From NCBI GenBank assembly GCA_007258455.2, contig VDFB02139424.1:1-64000 (forward strand): DNA of 64,000 bases, given 5' to 3'. The DNA is from Sequoia sempervirens (taxonomy: Eukaryota > Streptophyta > Pinopsida > Cupressales > Cupressaceae). The position numbers and the translations under genes are program-made. Below, piece after piece: positions 54,478 through 64,000 of the stretch (position 1 is its first letter; each line of letters begins with the position of its first letter). A model generated the notes under the pieces. That model was given only the letters and a program-made list of their open reading frames with translations. It had not been told where the DNA came from and searched no databases.

Positions 54478-55429
54478 TAATCCATATGTATTGAATAATG
54501 AAATTTTATATAAAACATTCCCTCATGGTTTTTAGACTCATTTGATGCATTTTGTAATTAAATTTTGCAAAAAAATGTGTTTTTATAAGAAATTTTTCTA
54601 CTTTTTAAGTTGCTAAGTATTTCCCGTGTCAAAATTTTTGGGCTTGCCGAGTACTCTTCGATTCTGTATGTAACTATGGTTAAACCACAGCATCTCAAGC
54701 ATTGTTACCAAACTCACTAGGAATCGCCTAGACTTGGCAAGTCACAAGGTAGGTGACCCTCAATGGGTTTGGGAGACTCAACAACCAGGTAAGCGAGTCT
54801 CAATCAAAAGACTCAGTTGCGGCTGGGTGAGTCAAAAACATAAAAAAAAAACAATTCACTCAAAAGTTTTTGTCTTATATTTGTTTCCTACAGCTTAAAA
54901 GTGAAGTCATTTCATTTTCAAGCCAAAGGAAAAAGAAAAAAGGGAGTTTTGAGCCAAAATTGGATTGCATTGAAGGGAAACCAACAAGGAGATTGAACAA
55001 AAATCAGTGGTTGAATCACATTTGATCAAGTTTATAGTTACTTATGGTGCATCTAGAAGAGTCTACAAAGGATTGGGAAGAGCTCACCATTGATTTCAAG
55101 CAAGATTTAAGAGACCAGTTTATATTTTGAAGACTTTTTATTTTTTTTAATAATTTTTTTTCTCTTTTACATTTTCTTTTTTCTTTTTTCTTATTTTGTT
55201 TGTGGACAAAAGAACAAACCTTAGGTGTGTTTAATTTTTTTGTTGAACAAATCTTAGGTGTTTTTGTAAAAAAAATGTTTTATTGTTGCAAACCTTAAAT
55301 TTTTTATATTAATTTAATTATAAACCATAATTGTTAATTTTTTTTATTTATACGTTATTGCAACATTCTTTAGATTTATAAATTGTCTTTATCACAATGT
55401 TTAGAACCCTAGTTAGAAGGGACCCTTGT

Positions 55430-58400
55430 TGGAAACATGTTATCGTTGGGAAAAATAAATAAGAGATAACTTGTTTTGATTGCAAACAAACTTTGCTTGG
55501 GGAGGCATTAACAGATTAAAATGCCATCTTGCATATATACCATGCCGAGATGCTACACCATGCCCAAAAGTGTCGATGTTATGCATGAAGTGCAAGTTCA
55601 ATTAGAAACCTTTGAACAACTAAAAGAACTAAAAGAAAGGCAAAGAGAGGATATGATAGCCATTGGTGGAAATGAAGGGTCTTCTTCCATTCCTCTATTT
55701 CATCAACTTCGGGTATGGGTAGTGGTAGTGGCAATGGCAGTGTTAGCATTAGGCCTAGAGTTTGTGCATCTAGGTTAGATTCATTTATTTTGCAATGTAC
55801 TACTCTGGGTTCCCAACCGTCACTTGAGAGCATGGGTTGGAACAAAGATAAACATGATGCAACTAAAAGTGCAATTGGAGACTTTTGGTTCTATTGCACC
55901 ACTCACTTCCATGCAACTAGGTAATATATTTTTAAATTTTTAATATATAATTTGATTCTTTGTCTCTTGAATGTTTATATTTAGAGGTATGTCGAATTCA
56001 AATTTGAACTCTCAATTTTACAATACTTATTTTATTTAATTTATTTGTGTTAGGTCTCCTTATTGGCAAAACATGCTAGATGCCATTATTGTTTGTGGGG
56101 CAAGATTCAAAGTTCCTAATGATGAGGAGATAAAGGGCCCTTTTTTTCTCAAAAGGTGATTGATGCGAAAGCCACAATTGACAATCCGTGAGAGATATGG
56201 AGGAAAAAGAGTTGTACCATCATGATTTATGGTTGGATGGATAGAAGAAATGCAACATTGTTGAATTTCCTTGTTTTTTCCTCAAGTGATTGGACTTCCT
56301 AAAATTCATTCATTTAGTGATTAAGATTTTTAATTTATACTTTATTGAATCATTGATTTTGTTTCTTTCTCAAGTGGCACAATGTTCATAAAATCTATTA
56401 ATGCTTCAAGAAACACAAAAAATATTGAATTCTTTTGTGAAGCTTTGGAGGGAATCTTGTCTGAGGTGGGTGAGGAGAATGTGGTGCAAATAGTTACAAA
56501 TGATGCAACAAATTATGTTGTTGTAAGTAGACTACTCATGAATAGCCACCCATCATTATTCTGAAATCTTTGTGCTACTTATTGCCTTGACCTCATATTG
56601 GATGATCTTGACAAGATTACATGGATCAAAGTGTGTATGGAGATAGCCAAAAATATTTGTAAATACATGTATAATCATACGTGGGTCCTCAACTTAATGA
56701 GACAATTCAAGGGGAAGAAAGAGTCGGCTCATCCTAGAATAACCCGATTTGCAGCCAATTTTATCACATTAGAATCCTTGCTTCAGGCAAAGGCAGCTTT
56801 GAGGCGCATGTTTGTTAGTGAGAAGTGGAGTTCCTCATCATATGCTAAGACCAATGCAGGGATTGATGTGGCTAGCTAGATCTTTGATGAACAAAGATTT
56901 TGGGTACCGGCTATAGAGATCGTAGAGATAAATCTAATTCTACATTATATTTTTATTTTATTTGCTTATTTTTGTTCACACTTATGTTAATGTTTTTGTA
57001 ATGTCCCCAAATTTGTGATGAAGTGACTTAATTAATTTAATTAAGTTGTCCAAAAATTAATAATATTTCAAAAGGATGACTTAATTGATTAAATTAATTA
57101 AAACTAAAGAATAAATTATAAAGTCACTTAAATAATATTTTAAAAGTGACTTAAGTGAATAAAATATTATAATGTCACTTTTGGAAATCTTATTGTTCTA
57201 GAAGCTTCTTGGAGGATCTTTCTAGAAGATCAAAAGAATTTTTTATAAGAAGCTATGAGCTAGCCTTTTGAGCATGCTTGGATTTTACTTCTCATTCCAG
57301 TTTGGAGAGGGCTTGAAGGCTTTCATGTCCAAGGGTTTGAAGAGTCTAGGATACCAGGTTCGATTGTGAAAGATCAACCCTAGCTGGAGATTGTTGAGGA
57401 ATCCATCCAGAGTTTCTATAGGTGCTTCATTAGAAAATTTAATGGTCACTTTCAGCAACCAAATTTGAGGCTCAACAATTGTATTTAGCTTGTTTGAGAA
57501 GCTAAGTAATTGAAGTTTCATTCTAAAAGTTTGAATCATTTACAAATGCAATAGCTGATGTATTATTGCAGTTTGTATAAGGGATTGAATCATTGCATAT
57601 TTATATCTGATTTGTTGTGGAAAGACTTTTGAGATCATAAATAATAAATAAAATATTTTGACCTAGCTGAGTGTTTGCTTGATTGATTTATTTTGAAAGA
57701 GGTTGATTTGTATTGGGCAAGAAGCTACAGCATTTGAGTTCATAGCTTCTTCGAATGAGTGAAGTCACAACAAATGGGACAAAGTTGTTGAATAAGAACA
57801 AAGCAGAAAAGATAAATTTGGGATAAAGACAAAAAGAATTGGATATCATGGCATTGAAATTCCTAAACCAGCCAGCATTTAGAATTGACTTTATTCAAGA
57901 GGGATCTAGTCTTGCTTGGGTTTCTAGTGTTCCACAGCCAGGTCGTTGTGTGGAAAGTCAATTTAGAAGAGACAAACAAGTTTCCAGATCAGCAAATAAG
58001 GATGACAGGGGTCTAAGAGGTCGATGTCAAATACACTGATTATATTACTCAAACCAATATCTCCATGCAAGATGTGTTATGTAGAATTGGAACACAGTTG
58101 TTAGCAGATAGGGCAAATGGTAGGAAAGGACAAATCGACATCTAACGTGGAGTTTGAGAACTGGAATAAGTAATGCCTAAACAAGAGGAATATTATTCAA
58201 GTATTTTTAGCTTCTCATTTTTATTGGGAAAGAGATTGCGCCAGTTGTCCAGCCAAGTGAAGATATGGGAAACATTCAATAAGGTTGATATTGATGCACA
58301 ATGATATATTTGAAGCCGAGTATTCATTTCTAAGAAAGCAGGAATGAGGAACTGAAGCCGCCAAATATTGATAAACTGCAATCACTAGTGTCAGGGAAGG

Positions 58401-60250
58401 AAGAGTCGAAGGTTTATATGCTGATGTCAGTATGTGAGTTGGATCAGAGACAAATTCCCAGCCAGCAGACAATATTGTTGGACTTGTTTTGATGCTTCAG
58501 TGCATATGTGATCGATTAGAAAGAAGATTGGAGCATATCATGACCTTCTACAATCTTGCAATACAACCTGAGACTCTCTTCACATCAGTTTGAGTTCATC
58601 ATCTGTTCTTAGCCAGCAATCTCCCAGGTTTGAGGGCTATTGTTTATTGCATTCAATAATATGGTGTACCCTTAGAACTTGTAATCAATCCATGTTAGCT
58701 ATAATGTGTAGTATACGTTCCTTCCTGATTATACAAGTACCTTCTTCCCTCAAAATGAATTTTTGAATATGACAGTGTTGCTGTTTGCATTTGAGAGTTT
58801 GAACTGAAATCAATAGAAGCCTTGCATTGCATCTTATACTAAGTATTTGAGCAAGGTTATTTTGGTTGCCAACCTTTTAGAAGTTGTAGAAGTGCAATTC
58901 CATGTTTATTTAGAAAGGTGTCAAAGCTGCATGCCAACTGTTTGATGTAATGCCAATGTATGGTCCTTGTTCATTATAAATGAATCAAGTCAGCACTCTC
59001 ATTTCAGTCAATCATATTCTTCATTGGTTAGTCACACAAATTAGAAGTTGTCATTTATTCATGCATTTTGTCAACTTATGAGGAAGAAATCAAAAGTAGG
59101 ATAATTTATATGTTGTAATGAGTTCGCAAGCCAAGTGTTTGATGAAATGCCAAACCAATTAAGTTGAAGTTTAAGGCAAATTTTACAAGGGTTTTTATAG
59201 TTTCACAATAATTGCAATCCATAGAGCCTTTAGTGGTTCTCCTACGAGTTGTTGATGGGGAGAAGCCCGCAATGGGCTACATATATGAGAGCATGGATAG
59301 AGCCAAGGAGGCCATTGGATCTATTTATGCGGGAGTTGAGGATAAGTATCACCCCATTTGGGAAATCATTGATAGACGATGGCACCTCCAACTTCACAAA
59401 CCCCTACACGCAACTGCTTATTTTCTCAATTCGACATTCCAATTGTACCCTAATTTCAAGGCGGACGAGGAGGTTTTGAGTGGACTCCATACATTTATAG
59501 AGAAAATGATGCTTGATTCTAGTGTTGAGGCACAAATAGGCACCAAGATTGAGATCTTTAGACTTGCACAACGAGATCTCTTTGCACGAGATATATGCAA
59601 GGCAACTTGGTTGACATTGTAGATAGGTACAAATCTATTAAGGGCATAATTTAAGTTTAAAAATTAGACTTTTCTTTCTTTACATCATTATTCAATATTA
59701 AAACTTAAATTTGAACAATGAGATTGATTTTTTTCTTTTTCTTGTCTTAGATGCATGGTGGGAAAGATTCGGTGCTAAGATGTCATATCTTTAAAGAATT
59801 GCAATTCAAGTTTTGAGCCAACCATGCAGTGCTTGAAATTGTGAGCAAAATTGGAGCATGTTTGAGCATATACACTCCAAGAAGCACAATAGATTGTCAG
59901 TGGAGAGGTTGAATCTTGTTTATGTTCATTCCAACCTTCATATTTGCCACAGATAGATTTTGGGTAGTGACTTATCATCCATCACACTAGAAGAGGTTGA
60001 TCCACAATCAAATTGGGTCATTGAGGTTGAGGATCCTATCTTTAGTGATGAGGACCTTGATTGGGTTGATCGAGTGGATAGAGAGGCAGAGGTAGTAGCC
60101 ATGGCAGAGGAGGAGAATAGAGCACAAATAGACACCTTGGATGTTGGTGTTAATGTTCCTAAGACACAAACAAATATCATGGTTGCATCATCACCTAGGA
60201 CCTATCGTAGATGCCCATGCAAGAAGGCCGAGTGGTGCAGGATCATCTAA
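55430..60250 (+). pseudogene. hAT-3 transposase gene, with intron, broken
   Basis: Pieces in order: an N-terminal zinc-finger region (55430-55600, CFDCKQTLLGEALTD), CTTLGSQPSLESMGWNKDKH and FWFYCTTHFHATR (to 55921). Next a probable intron (GTAATA...TTAG, 55922-56054), then SPYWQNMLDAIIVCGARFK, CTIMIYGWMDRRNATLLNF, MFIKSINASRNTKNIEFFCE, EVGEENVVQIVTNDATNYV, ILDDLDKITWIKVCMEIAKN, ITRFAANFITLESLLQAKAA (to 56880). After the LTR, 59215-59625 reads EPLVVLLRVVDGEKPAMGYI, YESMDRAKEAIG, IIDRRWHLQLHKPLHATAYF. The end (59750-60250) has the dimerisation domain (NWSMFEHIHSKKHNRL) and an acidic tail. Multiple stops and frame changes; inactive. Confidence 0.85.
56997..59187 (+). mobile_element. LTR (probably solo), about 2.19 kb, inside hAT-3
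   Basis: Begins TGTAATGTCCCC at 56997 and closes near TTTTACA at about 59187, before GGGTTTTTATAG. Its first 70 bp and its length match the solo LTR at 16921-19150. GTTTT precedes it (56992-56996) and occurs at 59191-59195, three bases after the expected CA end, so the duplication is only suggestive. It has no internal coding region. It lies in an intron or gap of the hAT-3 gene, between the DUF659 part and the PLVVLLRVVDG part. Confidence 0.8.
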
Positions 60251-60627
60251 GCCATAGATTTCTAGTTTTTGTTTTGATATGTTTTTTGACCTTTTAATGC
60301 CATGGATTTCATATTCCATGAGTTTTGTATACATTTAACAATATTATATATCTAAATGTGTTATTTCCTTCAACTAAAATTCACATTTATATTTATGTGA
60401 TCAATGTATACTTGTGTTTCTGATCAAATAACTTCTATTTGATGAGGTTATTGTGTCTTTAAGGTTTATTTATTAAAGGGTGCATGAAACAAGTTTTGAA
60501 TCCTTTAAAATCTATGAATTTCATGGGGTTTTCAATTTTCCATGTCTTTGCCGAGTCTAGGCTCCGAGTTTGAGTCTGAGTCCAAGTAAAAAATCGGCTT
60601 GTCGAGTATCATAACACAGATTACAAG

Positions 60628-62279
60628 TGCGACTCCCACGAGCTGCACTATGTATGATTTTTGTATCAACCTCATGCCCCTAATCATCAATTGAGACTAT
60701 AAAAATTTGTGCAATAGAAGCATCTAAGTTGAGATGTTTTGGTGCTAAACCCAATGCCTCACTATCCTCTCCATGTACTTGACTTGCTTGTGTGAGAGGA
60801 GTTGAAAATTGGAATGCACATACACCAACTACTTTTCCTTTTCAACTGCCAACTAGTTGTGCTTAAATAAGAGAATAAAGGAGCATGTAATCCAATTCTG
60901 CTTAGTTGCAAAGGAACTTGAAATCTATTGAGATTCAAGACAAAGTCAATACAAATTTAAAACAATAATTACCAAATAAAAGTAAGAGCTTAAGATTTAA
61001 TAATAGATACATGTAATAACACTTCGATGGTAAGAGGTTGCAAGTAAACAGACCCTTAGCTATGGAGTTTCCTTGATATTTGAGCATCAAAGCTTAAAAT
61101 TTAATAATAGATACATGTAATAACACTTTGATGGTAAGAGGTTGCAAGTAAATAGACCCTTAGCTATGGAGGTTCCTTGATATTTGAGCATCCTTCTTGT
61201 ACTTGTCTCGAAGAGTACAAGGGCTATAACTTGTTGAGGCTACAAACTTCTCAGGTTAACCTACAAGTACTATAATGTCCCTTGCAAGATGCTAGCTCAA
61301 AACCACCAAAATTTTTGCAATCACTCAAATCCTAGCTCTTTCTAGTCATCAAATATTTGATGCAGGCAAGGTGAGAGCATATGGAGACTAGAATAAGGAC
61401 AATGAAATTAACCAAAAAGATCTTAGCAGCTAGTAAACCAAATTACATTATAATCAATATCAAAACGACAATTAGTAATAAGCAAATTATGATCAAGCCA
61501 AACTAATAACAAGTGACCATACTGATATCAAGCATAACCTCTGAATTTTCTTTGTTTTAGATTGAAAATCTGTTGGTTAACAGATTGTGCAGTTTCTAAA
61601 ATCTAAACTCTTTACTCTATTGCCCAATTTGAATGCAAATCAATTACCAACAGATGAGTAAACTACTTCTATGGGAAATAATTCCTCTCTGAATTTTATG
61701 AGGTACAACTCCCTCTTCTGATAAGTATTATAATTTTCTGAAAATAATCTAAAATGAGGTATGCTTTTAAACAGAAAGCACAAAAGGTGAGAAACTGAAT
61801 TCAAATACTTATATCTTTAAACATTGAATTTGATGAATAAACCTTAATCATGAAAAGCACTTAGCTCACAAACTAATTTGCATTCCACGAAATATATATA
61901 CTGAATTTTTTTTATAATTGAAGATAATATCGAAACTGAAATGGATTTAGTAAATAAAAAAGATTCCACATTTACACAGAAATGCAACAATCTTAGAAAT
62001 TAATCAAAATACACAGATAATGATAAATTTCATTTATTCAATGATCCATGTAATTCATTCACAGATGTAAAAATTTCAGTTTCAATTATATTTCTCCAAA
62101 ATTTGCTAAGAGAGTTCTCGATAACATCAGATTCCATATATATACTTGCAAGTGTAACTGTTTCTTGGAATCACTGAAAATAAAGAGTCTCTTCGACTTC
62201 TTGAGACATACAGTTCATTATAAAACATATTCAATTAAAACAAGGAAACTATTGCTGAGGTGGCACGTTTCTAGTGACT
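60628..62279. other. No gene seen; 104-bp tandem duplication
   Basis: A 104-bp unit (TTAAGATTTAATAATAGATA...TTTGAGCATC) is present twice in tandem at about 60986-61089 and 61090-61193, with a few differences. Otherwise featureless AT-rich DNA. Confidence 0.85.
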
Positions 62280-62650
62280 CCTTGTGATGACTGGGCAGCT
62301 AGCAAGGATTTGGGGGCAGAAATGCCCCTTGTGGGGCTCTAGGGGCAACGCCCATGTGAGACCAGACAAAAAATTTATGGCTCACGGTATTTTTCATAAT
62401 TTTATTGCTTTTAACCAACTTCCAATAGTCCTCCAAACCCTTCAAAAAATGCCTAACTTTCATGCTTGTACATTTGAATGTTCTCAAATTTTTGTTCTTT
62501 CTTTTTAAACACTTGGCTTGGCCGAGCCTTCCCAACAAGATTGGCAAACTTGCCAAGTACCTAGGCCTTGAGACTCTAAGCCTCATTTTCACTTTCTTTC
62601 CTTGGGACTCACTAAATCTCTACAAGTCCCTACGAGTCTTGCATCTATGA
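62280..62650. other. GC-richer patch, possible transposon end
   Basis: GGGGGCAGAAATGCCCC-type inverted sequence near 62311-62350, then CTTGGCTTGGCCGAGCC and AGTACCTAGGCC-type DNA to about 62650, similar in style to the subterminal part of hAT-3. No TIR or duplication could be set. Confidence 0.3.
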
Positions 62651-62654
62651 GATA

Positions 62655-63100
62655 TACAAGGCTTTGTTGATGTTGATTGGATTGGGGATAATGGTTTTCA
62701 AAGATTTACAAGTGATAATATGTCTATTTTGTTTAGTGGAGTGCTCAATTGGATGAGCAAGATGCAAACAATTGTTGCATTTTCAACTATAGAAGTTGAG
62801 TACATGGCAGTCACTCATGTATGTAAGGAAGTGGTATGGTTACAATAGTTGTGCTCAAATGTTGATTCTTACAAAAGTCCATAAGGATATATTGTGACAA
62901 TTGAAGTGTAATTTGTTTGGCAAAGAACCCCACTTATCAGTCTCAAACGAAAAAATATTAATATGCAATATCATTTTTTTAGAGACATGGTTGAAGAAAA
63001 AAATATATTCTTGAACATCACTAGCTTGAAGAATTTTGTTTACTCTTTGATGAAGTCAATTAATATAGAGAAATTTGCTTGGTGTAAGAAATAAATGGAC
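62655..63100 (+). pseudogene. Copia RNase H relic
   Basis: Conceptual translation gives GFVDVDWIGDNGFQRFTSDN, NWMSKMQTIVAFSTIEVEYM, AVTHVCKEVVWLQ, ISLKRKNINMQYHFFRDMVE and a KSINIEKFAWCK ending, the copia RNase H in order (D-DWAGD--RRSTSGY, ALST-EAEYMA, KHI-I-YHF-RD). There are stops at about 62847 and 62875 and lost key residues (for example I-V-EYM for T/S-EAEY). No polymerase is upstream, so this is an isolated 3' piece, followed by LTR-like DNA. Confidence 0.8.
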
Positions 63101-63199
63101 GTAGTTGCCTTAGCAACTGATCTATGTGCTGATCTATGTGTGCATGGCCCTTACGTAAATCATTTAACAAGCAAGAGATTTCTTGGATATGCTTTGTAT

Positions 63200-63660
63200 A
63201 CATTGCATGTTCTATAGCCCAACATACATAGTGGGCCTTGAGACTATGCCTCGGCTAGGGAATATGGGAGGGCCATGGGTGAATTTTGGGTTATGTGCCC
63301 CTAAGAAAAAATTGTGGGCCATTATAGTCGGTTGTATTTTAATATTGCTTAGCAATATCTATAGTGATGTGCCTACAAATACTCACACATAGAATAGGGT
63401 TAAGCACAAGCAACAAATATCTTATTGTATTTACAAATACTCACACATAGAATAGGGTTGTGTGTCCCTAAGAAAAAATTGTGGGCCATTATAGTCGGTT
63501 GTATTTTAATATTGCTTAGCAATATCATATAGTGATGTGCCTACAAATACTCACACATAGAATAGGGTTAAGCACAAGCAACAAATATCTTATTGTATTG
63601 TGAACATTTAAGAACACAATGAGTGTTGTTTCTGTTGGATTTCTCCAAAGGATTTCGCAA
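63200..63660 (+). repeat. LTR-like DNA with a 167-bp tandem duplication
   Basis: A 167-bp unit (CCCTAAGAAAAAATTGTGGG...) begins at about 63299 and recurs at about 63466, with a partial TTACAAATACTCACACATAG copy between. It lies just 3' of the copia RNase H relic, where its 3' LTR should be. The LTR ends were not defined. Confidence 0.6.
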
Positions 63661-64000
63661 GGTAAATAGTCATGTTATAACCTAAGTGTGTCATTATTTT
63701 CTTTCTATTGCATGTAAGATTTTATTAGTTTATACTTCTCCTCCATACGATTATTAGTGTTATTTCTCTTCAATAATGGTTTATCGATTTGTTCATGACT
63801 CGAAGTAATGTGACTTTACTTATACATCATATTTTCTTATTAACCATAATTTTACCAATATATTTTCCCTTACACTTCCTAGGATGAGTAAAATCAATTT
63901 CATTGATTTTTTCTAATCATTTATAGTCATCAAAATCTTTCAAGCTAACAAAGACCTTCAAATTTTCCATGCATAAGTTGGATCCTTCCCATTTTCTATC
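63661..64000. other. No gene seen
   Basis: AT-rich DNA to the end of the window. Confidence 0.4.

Larger units (their letters stand above)
54700..60619 (+). mobile_element. hAT element (hAT-3) with TIRs and nested LTR
   Basis: The ends CATTGTTACCAAACTC and (reverse complement of the right end) CTGTGTTATGATACTC match at 11 of 16, and both are followed by CCTAGACTYGGCAA a little further in. The flanking 8-mers ATCTCAAG (54692-54699) and ATTACAAG (60620-60627) match at 6 of 8, as an old hAT duplication would. A decayed transposase gene and a 2.2-kb LTR lie inside. Confidence 0.75.

Noticed and set aside
1..64000. CRISPR arrays, operons, prophage or bacterial defence genes
   Set aside because: No evenly spaced short palindromic repeats with unique spacers, no Shine-Dalgarno-linked gene runs; all content is plant-nuclear.

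Overview
This window looks like a non-coding, repeat-packed piece of a seed-plant nuclear genome, most likely a conifer or other gymnosperm. The reasons are: plant-type Ty1/copia and chromovirus Ty3/gypsy elements primed by initiator-Met tRNA, an L1 element, several hAT relics, MITEs and a tRNA-derived SINE; very long solo LTRs (2.2 and 4.3 kb); slow decay of old elements; and small fragments of typical plant genes (IRE-type AGC kinase, U-box/ARM protein, WD40 protein). The gymnosperm assignment is an inference; 'seed plant' is secure. No complete host gene is visible.

Layout. 0-2.8 kb: an unrecognised coiled-coil ORF followed by LTR-like DNA. 2.9-4.5 kb: an RNase H relic and a two-exon WD40 gene fragment. 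6174-11119: a nearly intact minus-strand copia element with 294-bp LTRs and a GCACA target duplication, but with three frameshifts and one nonsense codon. 13.7-19.5 kb: a minus-strand gypsy 5' half (LTR, PBS, gag, protease) joined to a copia RNase H; its LTR is split by a 2230-bp solo LTR with TTTCG duplications. 19.7-30.1 kb: a decayed plus-strand chromovirus whose reverse transcriptase is split by a 4296-bp solo LTR with GTATC duplications. 30.1-32.9 kb: (TA)n, a hairpin, then degenerate TTAGGG repeats that switch to CCCTAA. 32.9-41.7 kb: CT/GA tracts in three copies, two of them inverted relative to the first, flanking a hAT relic (with a nested SINE) and forming part of a duplicated block carrying U-box/ARM fragments. 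42.9-45.5 kb: an IRE-kinase exon, a Stowaway-like MITE with identical 77-bp arms, a promoter/leader-like patch and AT-rich palindromes. 45.5-51.5 kb: an L1 element with both ORFs open. 52.0-60.6 kb: two hAT relics, a TIR element of 867 bp between them, and a third large LTR inside the second hAT. 60.6-64 kb: tandem duplications and a copia 3' end.

How it fits together. The features are layers of insertion rather than an operon or pathway. Target duplications give relative order: the chromovirus is older than the 4.3-kb LTR inside it; the minus gypsy is older than the 2.2-kb LTR inside it; the hAT relics are older than the SINE and LTR inside them. The copia element (one LTR mismatch in 294), the Stowaway-like MITE (identical arms) and the L1 (open ORFs) look youngest. 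The strongest candidates for something undescribed are the head-to-head telomere-like array, the composite CT/GA plus ARM-fragment duplication, the 4.3-kb LTR with two families of internal motifs, and the gypsy-copia chimera.
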